Assembly (NCBI GenBank): GCA_001769805.1 | Contig: MEPO01000030.1 | Span: 1-64,000, forward strand | DNA from: Bdellovibrionales bacterium GWA1_52_35 | Lineage (GTDB): Bacteria; Bdellovibrionota; UBA1018 | DNA: 64,000 nt | Reading direction: 5' to 3' | Shown here: one piece after another, positions 9,530 through 18,517 of the stretch | Layout of the letters: every line of letters begins with the position of its first letter | How positions within the stretch are numbered: the stretch's first letter is position 1 | Position numbers and translations under genes: made by a program | The notes under the pieces: model-generated | The model's database searches: none | What the model was told of the DNA's origin: nothing | Seen by the model: the letters and a program-made list of their open reading frames with translations, nothing else

Positions 9530-12328
9530 CTAGATCCCCTCAGGAGAAAGGATCTTGAGCAATTCTTTTTTCGAGAAAGCCTTGAGTCCGAGCGAAGATT
9601 CTTCAATCAAGGCTCCGGACAACTCCATCTTTGAAGCAATGATAGCCGCAATCCGCTCTTCCACTGTTCCGGGAATCTGCAGCTTGAAAACCTGCACACC
9701 ACGCGTCTGACCAAGGCGGTGCAGACGATCGGTTGCCTGATTTTCTTTTGCGGGATTCCACCAACGGTCGAAATGAATGCAGACACTCGCCGAAGTCAGA
9801 TCAATTCCCAACCCGCCTGCCAGCAAGCTGCACAGGAATACCCGGCAATCAGGCTCATTCGCGAATTTGTCCAGCCGGGCGCCGCGATCAGGCGTATCGC
9901 CCTTCAACTCCGTGTAACCGACCTTGTGCGTCTTAAGATAATTCCCTATGAGCTCGATCATCCCGAGGTACTGAGTGAAGACCACAATCTTCAGATTTGA
10001 GCCGAGCGCCTCGTTCAGCAATTCCTCAAAAGCTTCCCACTTGCCGGTATCGGCGGGATTAAGGGCTCTCGCATGCTTCACTTTTCCCGAGGTAAGTTCC
10101 GATAATCTTGGATGATCACAGACCTGTTTGAGGCGGGTCAAAAGGGCCAGGATATTGGCGTAATCCACTTTGCCGTTGGATTCGAGATTCTCGCGGATTC
10201 TCGTTGCATCCTCGCCATCCAGGAAGGCGCGATACGTCTTCCGCTGAACGGGAGTGAGCTCGCATTCAACCACTTCCTCGGTCTTCTCTGGCAATTCTTT
10301 CAAAACCTGAGCCTTGGTTCTTCGCAGCAGGAAAGGGGAAATCAAACGACGCAAAGCCGCCGCCTGCGCCTCGGGCGGAGTTTCCCGCCCCCAGCCATAA
10401 ATTCTTTTGAATCGAGGGAGCGTCCCGAGATAACCCGGCAACAGGAACTCCATAATGGACCAGAGATCGGCGGCCTGGTTTTCAACCGGGGTACCGGTCA
10501 TCGCTATCCGGAATTTACTTTTCAAGGTTCTCGAAGCCCGCGAACTGATCGTGCTCGCATTCTTGATCATCTGTGCTTCGTCCAGAATCACGATATGCCA
10601 ATCCCGTTCCCGAAGAATGGGTTCGCGATGAAGAATACCGTAAGTCGTCAGTACAAGGTCCACGCCGCTGACGGGAAGAGTTCGGCCACTTCCGTGAAAA
10701 ACGTGCCATTTCAAACCCGTGTCATAGCGTTTCAATTTCTGGATCCAGGCCGTGATGACAGAAGTCGGCGCGACCACGAGTGAGGGCTGTTTCGCGCTGT
10801 TTTTCTTGCCCTGATACAGCGAAGTCAGGAGAGCCAGAACCTGATGCGTCTTTCCAAGACCCATTTCGTCCGCAAGCAGTGCCGCCAGACCGCGGTGGTA
10901 CAGGCTCCAAAGCCAGGTCAGACCGTTGTCCTGGTATTCGCGAAGATCAAATCCGTAAGGGACCTTCGGAAGCGCGGGCACCCGGGTCTTCGAAAAAATC
11001 TTTTTCCATTCATGGAACTCAACCCAATCCGGATCCACATTGAAATTTTCCACCCCGAGTTCGAGACTCAGGCGAAAAGCCGCAATCGGATGAAGAGGAT
11101 TTTCAGAGTCGTCATGAACTGAGGTGAAGCCCCCGACTTTGGGATGCTCGCCGCTTTCTGACGAAGCCACGCCGGTGCGATTGGCGTATTGGGAAAGCTG
11201 CAGCATGGAAATGCCCAGCTTGAAAATTTTGTCCTCGCTCCAGACATAATGATTGCTGAGCCGACCCAGCTTGGCGAGTTCCTCGAGCTGCTGCGCATTG
11301 AACCGGCTGCCACCTCCGGCGAATTCGAAGCCGAGGGACCGGCTTTTTTCCGCTTTTCGTCCGAGACTCAGTGAAACCAGCCGAAGCGGCTCCGGCTCAA
11401 TTGCTACATTCACGCCGCGATCAAAAACCATCAGATGCCGCTGCTTGTGCGTGAGCAGCTTACCCAGATTTTCCAAAGCGGACTGCCCCTGATAAATAAT
11501 TTTATTGGTCTCGAGTCTTAATATGAAGCTGGCGTCCTGATCCTCAGCCTGGGCTTCCGTCCCGACCTGAAGAAGCACACCCTGATTCGTCATCCAGACG
11601 CCAGGTTTGTTCTGGCGATTGAGATAAGTGAGAGTAATGAGTTGCGGGGCATGCGTCGCCGGGTCCACATAGCGAATGGCGGACTCCACAGTCAACGCAC
11701 TGAAAACCTTACTCTGGAACATACCGCGAACAAAAAGAACCGGTTCACCCAGAATGGCTTCCGAAATTTTTTCTTCCTTTGTCGGCGTGGTCACATGCTG
11801 TAGCAATGCGGTCGCTTCCACCAGGGTGATGGGAATGGAATAGGGATTTCCGCTCTGATCCTTGCCCTGGATCGAACCCGCCATCAGATCCCGACGGATG
11901 ACAAATGCGGAAGTGGCAAGAAAAGGATGGGACAAAAGCAGCTTCCGCAAACGAGGGTCGTCGGCTGCCCGCTGAGGGTTCCGGAAAGCGACTTCATTTT
12001 CCTTGGGTGCGATCCCGTAGGATCCGCTGCGAACACCGGCACGAAGCAGGCTTCCCCGTTCAACAATCCAGATCGCCAGAGCAGCAACATGCTTACAATG
12101 GGTTTCGTACTGGCGATGAGCCGGGCAGGAACACTTGGAACTGAAGATCGAACCACGAGCCATCGAAATGCCCGTTTCGTAAGCATCCGGCTCGGACCCC
12201 TGCACTTTGGCCGACACATGGTCGCCATCCTGCTTGACGTCGGTCACCCGTTCCTGACGAAAATAGACTTGCCCGCGTTTCCAACTTGCGTTGGTGAATT
12301 CTTTCTTGATCTGCGTGTAAAACAGCAT
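9530..12328 (-). CDS. SWIM zinc-finger SNF2-family helicase/ATPase
   Basis: The 932-residue protein opens with a SWIM zinc finger, CxCx9CxH at C66, C68, C78 and H80. A middle region follows, then a full SNF2 ATPase: DEMGLGKT (motif I, near residue 488), DEAQMIKN (motif II), TGTPVENQ (motif III), and helicase-C motifs including KIVVFTQYLG and DRLHRLGQTRGVQVFKL. This is the bacterial Rad54/HepA-like arrangement that translocates on double-stranded DNA and remodels protein-DNA or polymerase complexes. It is cytoplasmic. It lies 108 bases downstream of the PIF1-like helicase gene on the same strand, so the two may share transcription, although a candidate promoter and leader hairpin lie just before this start. 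Exact partner and role are unknown. Confidence 0.92.
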   Translation of the reverse strand: MLFYTQIKKEFTNASWKRGQVYFRQERVTDVKQDGDHVSAKVQGSEPDAYETGISMARGSIFSSKCSCPAHRQYETHCKHVAALAIWIVERGSLLRAGVRSGSYGIAPKENEVAFRNPQRAADDPRLRKLLLSHPFLATSAFVIRRDLMAGSIQGKDQSGNPYSIPITLVEATALLQHVTTPTKEEKISEAILGEPVLFVRGMFQSKVFSALTVESAIRYVDPATHAPQLITLTYLNRQNKPGVWMTNQGVLLQVGTEAQAEDQDASFILRLETNKIIYQGQSALENLGKLLTHKQRHLMVFDRGVNVAIEPEPLRLVSLSLGRKAEKSRSLGFEFAGGGSRFNAQQLEELAKLGRLSNHYVWSEDKIFKLGISMLQLSQYANRTGVASSESGEHPKVGGFTSVHDDSENPLHPIAAFRLSLELGVENFNVDPDWVEFHEWKKIFSKTRVPALPKVPYGFDLREYQDNGLTWLWSLYHRGLAALLADEMGLGKTHQVLALLTSLYQGKKNSAKQPSLVVAPTSVITAWIQKLKRYDTGLKWHVFHGSGRTLPVSGVDLVLTTYGILHREPILRERDWHIVILDEAQMIKNASTISSRASRTLKSKFRIAMTGTPVENQAADLWSIMEFLLPGYLGTLPRFKRIYGWGRETPPEAQAAALRRLISPFLLRRTKAQVLKELPEKTEEVVECELTPVQRKTYRAFLDGEDATRIRENLESNGKVDYANILALLTRLKQVCDHPRLSELTSGKVKHARALNPADTGKWEAFEELLNEALGSNLKIVVFTQYLGMIELIGNYLKTHKVGYTELKGDTPDRGARLDKFANEPDCRVFLCSLLAGGLGIDLTSASVCIHFDRWWNPAKENQATDRLHRLGQTRGVQVFKLQIPGTVEERIAAIIASKMELSGALIEESSLGLKAFSKKELLKILSPEGI

Positions 12329-12342
12329 TCTTTAACTAATTC

Positions 12343-12370
12343 CCCTCGAATCAGCGAGGGTTCGACTATA
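12343..12370 (-). promoter_or_regulatory. Candidate extended -10 promoter and leader hairpin for the SNF2 gene
   Basis: On the minus strand, TTTGGTATAGT places a TG-extended -10 (TATAGT, 12365-12370) about 40 bases before the ATG at 12328. Just downstream CCCTCG and CGAGGG (12343-12360) form a perfect 6-bp stem with a 6-base loop, and the 3' arm overlaps a GAGGGG stretch that could act as a ribosome binding site. The same TTTGGTATAGT string precedes hflX. No good -35 was seen. Assignment is inference. Confidence 0.4.
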
Positions 12371-12436
12371 CCAAATAATTCCGGGAACGGTGGGAAATCT
12401 TCGCTTTTTTTAAAAGAGCTGCCTTATTGCATTGAA

Positions 12437-13687
12437 TCAGCGGGTTACGTTGAAGCGGATGACCTCCGGGTCTGCAATGATTGATGAAGTATTCCACCCT
12501 TCCACAAACAAACCCGCAGAGGTGCGGACCCGACTGAGCGCAACGTAAGCCTGGCCCGGCTCCCAAAGCCTTCGCAAATCGACTTGCGCTTTGTCGAGCG
12601 TGGCGCCTTGCGCTTTATGAATCGTGACCGCCCAAGCCAGGTTAAGCGGAAAATTATTGGCCACCACCACCGGACTGCCGTCAGCGTCGAGCAGCGTGAA
12701 ATCACACCGTTCCACTTCCACATCCTCTCCGTTGAGCAGCCTGATTTCCAAAGTTTCCTCGGACAACCCGCGAACCGTACCCAGGGTTCCATTGACCCAA
12801 CGCCCATCGAGGTCGTTCTGACGGAACATCACCAGCGCGCCTTTCTTTAGAATCAGCAACTCAGGAACCGGCGCATACCTCTTGAATTTCTCCAGTTCCT
12901 TTTCCTTTCCCCTGTAGATCGTTGGAAAAGAACTGACCGGGGTATGAAGATCTTCGAGACGCTGCAAATTGAAATTTTCAACATTCTCCCGTCGCGCGAA
13001 AAGCCGGGTTCCATCAAATCCGGCTGGCAGAGGTCGCGTTCGGTCCGTCAGGAATTCGGCAACTTCCTCGCTGACCGAACCATCGCGCACTTCGTTCAGG
13101 ACCCGGAGAAATTTTTGCTCCTGCGTGCGAAACACTTCCTTCAGAACCAGATTATCAAAACCCGTTCTTTCCCAGACTGGATCCAGGAACGCCCATTCCC
13201 TCCTCGCTGAGTGAGGATTGACTGGAGGAAGCTGTGCGAAATCGCCGACAGCGATCACTCTCAACCCTCCCCAGGGTCGTGAATCCCCCCGCGCGCGCCT
13301 TGCGACAGTTTCGGCCGCCTCCAGGGCAGGGCCAGAAAGCATCGAAACCTCGTCAATCACAACACCTTCGGTTTTCTGCAGACGGAGCTTCAGAGGGTAA
13401 TTCTTGAGTGCCCGTTCAATCGCCACTTTCATCCCGCCTTCAAAAATTCCCAAACCAAAGAAGCTATGAAAGGTCCGGCCGCCCAGAAGAATTGCGGCCA
13501 CTCCGGTACTCGCCAGAACCGGAAACTTGTCACGGTTCTGCCCGCACAGGAACTCCTGCAACAGAAAGCTCTTACCCGTTCCCGCTGCACCTGTTAAAAA
13601 TACGTTTGCTTTTGATTTCAACAAGTTAAGCGCGAACTCTTGAGAGGCACTCAGTGTATTTCGGGATTTTGAAGCCATTTCGCGCAT
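12437..13687 (-). CDS. PIF1-like / RecD-type DNA helicase
   Basis: The 416-residue protein has Walker A LTGAAGTGKS (residues 31-40), a motif II region EGVVIDEVSMLSG, a motif III-like GDFAQLPPV, and the C-terminal UvrD_C_2-type signature AVTIHKAQGATLDKA followed by YVALSRV. This is the compact bacterial PIF1 superfamily 1B plan: an ATP-dependent 5'-to-3' helicase expected to unwind replication barriers or G-quadruplexes. It is about the minimal size for the family. It is transcribed towards the SNF2 helicase gene, giving a two-helicase neighbourhood. The start MREMASKSRN could be at the second Met (MASKSRN). Confidence 0.9.
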   Translation of the reverse strand: MREMASKSRNTLSASQEFALNLLKSKANVFLTGAAGTGKSFLLQEFLCGQNRDKFPVLASTGVAAILLGGRTFHSFFGLGIFEGGMKVAIERALKNYPLKLRLQKTEGVVIDEVSMLSGPALEAAETVARRARGDSRPWGGLRVIAVGDFAQLPPVNPHSARREWAFLDPVWERTGFDNLVLKEVFRTQEQKFLRVLNEVRDGSVSEEVAEFLTDRTRPLPAGFDGTRLFARRENVENFNLQRLEDLHTPVSSFPTIYRGKEKELEKFKRYAPVPELLILKKGALVMFRQNDLDGRWVNGTLGTVRGLSEETLEIRLLNGEDVEVERCDFTLLDADGSPVVVANNFPLNLAWAVTIHKAQGATLDKAQVDLRRLWEPGQAYVALSRVRTSAGLFVEGWNTSSIIADPEVIRFNVTR

Positions 13688-13811
13688 CTTTCCTCATCTT
13701 TTCATGATGTCCATACTGCTACAAGCGAAGTTCCTGATTACCGCAGGGTTTCTCATAATCCCGATTGCACCCCTTCTTCCTCTTGGTGTAAAAACAGACC
13801 CGGGGGGAATA

Positions 13812-15068
13812 ATGAAACACGTCAATCCGGGCTGGTCTCGAGCTCTTGTCAGCTCATTCATCGTGCTGATCTCTTTCTGCGTCTCTTGTGCGACCACCGG
13901 CGCCCGGGCCCAAACACAGACCGGCGCCGTTCTTTCGGGCATTGATGTTCTCGAAAGAAATGGTTTTGAGCTTCTGGCAGGCAAGAAAATTGGGCTGATT
14001 ACCAACCACACGGGAATCAACCGCGCTGGCGCAAGCGACATCGATATTCTCTTCCAAACTAAATCCCATCAGCTCATTGCGCTCTTCAGCCCTGAACACG
14101 GAATCCGTGGGGATGCCGATGTGCCTGTGGATTCCAGTAAAGACGAAAAAACCGGCTTGCCGATTCACAGCCTGTACGGCAAGACCGTCAAACCCACGAA
14201 GGAAATGCTTCGGGGAATTGAAGTACTCGTTTTTGATATTCAGGATATCGGAACCCGATTTTACACTTACATTGCAACCATGGCGTATGCCATGCAGGCG
14301 GCGAAAGAGAATGGAATCCGCTTTGTTGTCCTGGATCGCGTGAACCCGATCGGTGGCCAGAAGGTTGAAGGAGCTGTTCCCCACGAAGACTTCTGCAAGG
14401 GACTCACCTGCATTTACCCCATTCCCACCCGCCACGGCATGACCATCGGGGAATTGGCCGGACTTTTTAACGATCACTTTGGCATCGGAAGCGATCTGAC
14501 AGTCGTGCGACTCGAAGGATGGCAGCGGGGAATGTATTTCGACGAAACTGGTCTGCGCTGGCTCAACCCATCACCGAATATGAAAACTCTGACCGGCGCC
14601 ATCTTTTACCCAGGCCTCGGAATAGCCGAAACAACCGATCTTTCCGTCGGACGGGGTACCGCGCGCCCCTTTGAAATGTATGGGGCACCCTATTTCAATT
14701 CTAGAAAAATCATTGCGAATCTCGCCAACCGGACAATTCCCGGAATTCGATTTGAAGAAACTTCTTTTATTCCCACCGCGCCTTATCATCCTTACAAAGA
14801 TCAGCTCTGTCATGGAGTTCAGGCGATCATTACGGATCGACAGCAGCTCGACAGCGTATATGCAGGCTTGAACATGATCCAGGCTTTTTACGAAACGCAT
14901 CCTTCCCGATATACGGCGCAGAGCGGCTTCAAAGTGGAAGTGGGAAGTGCCGAGGCGTGGGAACTTTTGACCCGCAAAAAACTTTCGCCTGCCGTTTTAA
15001 TGGGGCGCTGGGAAACCGGGTTGAATGATTTTAAGGCACTTCGGTCCAGGTTTCTGCTATATCCTTGA
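13812..15068 (+). CDS. namZ: DUF1343 lipoprotein, NamZ-type exo-beta-N-acetylmuramidase
   Basis: I start this gene at the ATG at 13812 because a strong GGGGGGAA ribosome binding site precedes it and the product then begins with a lipoprotein signal, MKHVNPGWSRALVSSFIVLISFCVSC. An upstream in-frame ATG at 13704 would bury the signal. The mature part is a full DUF1343 protein (LAGKKIGLITNHTGIN, LFSPEHGIRGDAD, LVFDIQDIGTRFYTYI, VLDRVNPIGG, PSPNMKTL). Characterised relatives (Bacillus NamZ, GH171) release N-acetylmuramic acid from peptidoglycan fragments, so cell-wall recycling or scavenging at the envelope is expected. The PHP-domain gene follows 6 bases later and is probably co-transcribed. Confidence 0.88.
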   Translation: MKHVNPGWSRALVSSFIVLISFCVSCATTGARAQTQTGAVLSGIDVLERNGFELLAGKKIGLITNHTGINRAGASDIDILFQTKSHQLIALFSPEHGIRGDADVPVDSSKDEKTGLPIHSLYGKTVKPTKEMLRGIEVLVFDIQDIGTRFYTYIATMAYAMQAAKENGIRFVVLDRVNPIGGQKVEGAVPHEDFCKGLTCIYPIPTRHGMTIGELAGLFNDHFGIGSDLTVVRLEGWQRGMYFDETGLRWLNPSPNMKTLTGAIFYPGLGIAETTDLSVGRGTARPFEMYGAPYFNSRKIIANLANRTIPGIRFEETSFIPTAPYHPYKDQLCHGVQAIITDRQQLDSVYAGLNMIQAFYETHPSRYTAQSGFKVEVGSAEAWELLTRKKLSPAVLMGRWETGLNDFKALRSRFLLYP

Positions 15069-15074
15069 GCCGTT

Positions 15075-15911
15075 ATGCCAAGACAGCTGATCGCCGACCT
15101 GCATCTTCACAGCACCCATTCAGATGGAGAACTGAGCCCCTCAGAGCTCGTCCAGCATGCCGCCACCGCGCGTCTCAAAGCGGTCGCGCTGACTGATCAC
15201 GACGCCATCTCTGGAATTGCGGCAGCTCGCGAAACCGGACACAGACTCGGGGTCGAAGTCATTGCGGGATGTGAACTTTCGGCTTACGAGGAAGATACCG
15301 AGCTTCACATTCTGGGACTGTATGTTGATGACGCACCCGACTCGGCTCTGGGAAAACTCCTGACCCAGATCCGGGGGGAACGTCCCGCTCGGGTTCTGAA
15401 GATCGCCGAGAAGCTGCGTGAGCTCGGAGTTACCATTCGCAACGAAGACTTACAGGAAGAGATCGGTACTTCTGAGTCTCCGGGACGCGCGCACGTGGCT
15501 GCGGTTCTTGTGAAAATTAAGGCAGTGGAAACCATGGGGGAAGCTTTTGCGCGTTATCTCGGTCTCAAGGCCCGCGCCTACGTAGCCAAGGCCAGATACT
15601 CTCCCAACCAGATCATCGGGGCAATTCACGGGGCCGGAGGAGTCGCAGTCCTCGCGCATCCCGGTCAGTACCGGCAGCTTTCACTCAGTACACTGATGAA
15701 AAAATATCCGCTCGACGGAATCGAGATCTTTCACCATTCTCATCCTGCCTCAGATCGCGACATTTTCCTGAGAATGGCGCAATCCCAGGGCTGGCTGATC
15801 ACCGGCGGCAGCGATTATCATGGACCTCACCGGAAACCTGGAATCGAAGTGGGTTCCAATGGGGTGACCCAAGAAGAACTCAACAGAGTCATGAGCCGTT
15901 TGAAGCGCTGA
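15075..15911 (+). CDS. PHP-domain phosphoesterase (RNase AM / nucleotide 3',5'-bisphosphatase type)
   Basis: The 278-residue protein carries the PHP metal-site motifs: DLHLHSTHSDGE near the N-terminus, ALTDHDAISG, a Glu/His region GCELSAY and ELHILGLYVD, AHPGQY, and a C-terminal GGSDYHGPH. This matches the TrpH/YciV branch, whose studied members hydrolyse 3',5'-nucleotide bisphosphates or act as 5'-to-3' exonuclease on short RNAs. Length agrees with the family. It sits 6 bases downstream of namZ, and its 3' end overlaps the convergent uppP gene by 23 bases. Confidence 0.87.
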   Translation: MPRQLIADLHLHSTHSDGELSPSELVQHAATARLKAVALTDHDAISGIAAARETGHRLGVEVIAGCELSAYEEDTELHILGLYVDDAPDSALGKLLTQIRGERPARVLKIAEKLRELGVTIRNEDLQEEIGTSESPGRAHVAAVLVKIKAVETMGEAFARYLGLKARAYVAKARYSPNQIIGAIHGAGGVAVLAHPGQYRQLSLSTLMKKYPLDGIEIFHHSHPASDRDIFLRMAQSQGWLITGGSDYHGPHRKPGIEVGSNGVTQEELNRVMSRLKR

Positions 15912-16713
15912 ATACCAGGATCAAAGTCCCCAGCGCAATCCGGTACCAGCCAAAGACACTCAGACTGTATTTTTGGATAAAGCGGATGAAAAGCGAAACA
16001 ACAATCCAGGCGCTCACAAATGACGTAACCGAACCAATGAGCAGAATCGGACCATCTGTCGCCCAGACAATGTGATGAAATTCTTTCACGATTTTCAAAG
16101 TGAAAGCCCCAATCATAGTCGGAAGTGCCAGGAAAAATGAAAACTCGGCCGCTGCCGTCCGGTTAAGACCGAAAACCCGGCCACCGATGATTGTAGCACC
16201 GGAACGGGAAGTTCCCGGAATGATGCTCAGACACTGAAAGAAACCGATACTCAGCGCTTTGGCGAGCGGCACGTCTTCAGCCCGGGCAATTGCACCCGAA
16301 AACCCCCAGCGCTCAATTGCCAGAATCACCACCCCGCCAATGACCAGGGCAAGTGCCACAATTTGCGGCTGCATCAACAGGTCGAGTTTGTCCTTCACCG
16401 CAAAGCCAATTATGGCGGCGGGAATAAAAGCGGCAATGACACTGATCCAGAAATTCCGTGCTTCATCCGAAGAAAGAATTCCAGCAGTCGACTTCCACAG
16501 TCTGCGCCAGAAAAGAATGACTATGGCGAGAACGGCCGGCAGCTGGATGACCACATCAAATAAATTATCCAGCTCCTGAACACGGGCAGGATCGCCCGTC
16601 AGCGGGAAAAAGTCGCGAACCAGCACCAGATGTCCTGTGGAGGAAATCGGCAGAAATTCAGTGAAGCCCTCAATTACACCCTTGATCGCGGCATTCCACT
16701 CATAGGAAATCAT
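15889..16713 (-). CDS. uppP: Undecaprenyl-diphosphatase UppP (BacA)
   Basis: This 274-residue polytopic membrane protein carries both family signatures: [17 protein letters not shown] near residue 15 and [14 protein letters not shown] near residue 165. It dephosphorylates undecaprenyl pyrophosphate to recycle the lipid carrier for peptidoglycan and other surface polymers. The ATG overlaps the glnS stop codon by 4 bases, so translation is coupled to GlnRS. The tail overlaps the convergent PHP gene by 23 bases. Confidence 0.95.
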   Translation of the reverse strand: MISYEWNAAIKGVIEGFTEFLPISSTGHLVLVRDFFPLTGDPARVQELDNLFDVVIQLPAVLAIVILFWRRLWKSTAGILSSDEARNFWISVIAAFIPAAIIGFAVKDKLDLLMQPQIVALALVIGGVVILAIERWGFSGAIARAEDVPLAKALSIGFFQCLSIIPGTSRSGATIIGGRVFGLNRTAAAEFSFFLALPTMIGAFTLKIVKEFHHIVWATDGPILLIGSVTSFVSAWIVVSLFIRFIQKYSLSVFGWYRIALGTLILVFSASNGS

Positions 16714-18383
16714 GCTTTGATCTTGGCCCAGGAGTCACGCAAAGTCACGGTTCGATTGAATGCCAGATGTCCGGGCGCATGGTCTTTCATATCCGCACAG
16801 AAATAACCGAGCCGCTCAAATTGATAGCGCGCTTCCGGTGCCACCGTCGCAAGACTTGGCTCAACATACCCCTTCAGGGTTTCGAGCGAGCCCGAATTGA
16901 GTTCCTTCAGATAGTCGCCTGTCTGTCCCGGAACTTCCGTCGTGAAAAGCCGGTCATAAAGCCGGATTTCCGCAGGAACTGCATGGGCGGCCGATACCCA
17001 GTGAATGGTCCCCTTGACCTTCCGGCCATCAGGGGAATTTCCACCACGGGATGCAGGATCATAAGTGCAATGCACCTCCGTGATCGCGCCCGTTGCATCT
17101 TTCACCACGCTCTCGCATTTGATGAAGTAAGCAAAACGCAGGCGCACCTCTTTGCCGGGAGCGAGCCGGAAGAATTTGGGCTGAGGGGTTTCCACGAAAT
17201 CTTCCTGCTCGATGTAAATTACTTTCGAGAAGGGGACTTTGCGGCTTCCCATTTCAGGATTGGAGGGGTGATTGGGGCCTTCGAACTCCTCGACCTGCCC
17301 TTCAGGATAATTATCGATGACGACTTTGAGTGGTCGGATCACAACCATGGCTCTGGGTGCCCGCCTGTCGAGATCCTCGCGGATGCAGCTCTCGAGCTGT
17401 TCCACATCAATGCAGTTTTCTTTCTTGGTCACGCCAATGCGGTCAGCAAAATCGCGGATGGCCTCGGGAGTGTAACCGCGCCGACGAAATCCAATGATGG
17501 TAGGCATTCTGGGATCATCCCAGCCGGTGACGTGCCTGTCCTGAACAAGCTCGAGGAGCTTTCGCTTGCTCATCATCGTGTAGCTGATGTTCAGACGTGA
17601 GAATTCAATCTGCTGCGGATGCGCAGGAACCTGGAGCTGGTCGAGGCACCAGTCGTAAAGAGGGCGATGATCCTCAAATTCCAGCGTACAGATGGAATGA
17701 GTGATTCTTTCAAGCGCGTCGGAAATAGAATGCGCGTAATCGTACATTGGATAAATGCACCACTTGTCGCCGGTCCGATGATGGTGAACTTTCTTGATCC
17801 GGTAAAGCACCGGATCGCGGAGATTGATATTCGGAGAGGCCATATCGATCTTGGCGCGAAGAGTCCGCGCGCCATCTTCAAAAAGCCCGCGACGCATTTT
17901 TTCGAGAAGATCAAGATTTTCCTGAACCGGGCGCTCGCGGAAGGGGCTTGGCCTTCCGGGCTGGGTCAGGGTTCCGCGATGTTCCCTCATCTGCTCGGCA
18001 TTCAGGTCGCAAACGAAAGCCTTGCCGGCTTTAACCAGCTCCACGGCATACTGGTAAAGCGCTTCGAAATAATCGGAGGCGTAATACTTGTTCGTCCATT
18101 CAAAGCCGAGCCATTTCACATCACGCTCAATGGAGTCCACGTACTCCACATCTTCTTTGGCGGGGTTCGTGTCATCATAACGCAGATTACAGCTGCCGTT
18201 ATAATCACGGGCGATTCCGAAATTCAGGCAAATTGATTTGGCATGGCCGATATGGAGATAACCATTCGGTTCTGGCGGGAACCGGGTCGCCACGCGAGAG
18301 CCGTTTTTGCCGGTTTTCAGATCCTGATCAATGATTTGCCGGATAAAATTGGTCGGTGCTGCGGGGACGTTTTCAGAAGACAT
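16710..18383 (-). CDS. glnS: Glutaminyl-tRNA synthetase
   Basis: The protein has the class I synthetase signatures [17 protein letters not shown] (HIGH) and TMMSKRKLL (KMSKS variant MSKRK), plus the GlnRS-type beta-barrel anticodon domains and the [17 protein letters not shown] segment. I chose the ATG at 18381-18383 ([10 protein letters not shown]) because AGAGGT lies 8 bases upstream; this gives 557 residues, close to the E. coli enzyme. A GTG or ATG further upstream (18416) would add 11 unconserved residues. It charges tRNA-Gln directly; one tRNA-Gln(CUG) is also in this window at 31542. uppP follows with a 4-base overlap. Confidence 0.96.
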   Translation of the reverse strand: MSSENVPAAPTNFIRQIIDQDLKTGKNGSRVATRFPPEPNGYLHIGHAKSICLNFGIARDYNGSCNLRYDDTNPAKEDVEYVDSIERDVKWLGFEWTNKYYASDYFEALYQYAVELVKAGKAFVCDLNAEQMREHRGTLTQPGRPSPFRERPVQENLDLLEKMRRGLFEDGARTLRAKIDMASPNINLRDPVLYRIKKVHHHRTGDKWCIYPMYDYAHSISDALERITHSICTLEFEDHRPLYDWCLDQLQVPAHPQQIEFSRLNISYTMMSKRKLLELVQDRHVTGWDDPRMPTIIGFRRRGYTPEAIRDFADRIGVTKKENCIDVEQLESCIREDLDRRAPRAMVVIRPLKVVIDNYPEGQVEEFEGPNHPSNPEMGSRKVPFSKVIYIEQEDFVETPQPKFFRLAPGKEVRLRFAYFIKCESVVKDATGAITEVHCTYDPASRGGNSPDGRKVKGTIHWVSAAHAVPAEIRLYDRLFTTEVPGQTGDYLKELNSGSLETLKGYVEPSLATVAPEARYQFERLGYFCADMKDHAPGHLAFNRTVTLRDSWAKIKA

Positions 18384-18517
18384 GTTCGGAACCTCTTTCG
18401 AAAAATCAATGTACAACTATTCAGGAAGACCGGCAATCCTGAGCAGAGCTTCCCACATAAATAGTTGAAAAGTTTGCCCGTTCAAGTCAAGCTCGCGAAT
18501 AAGGATGCACCCAATCT

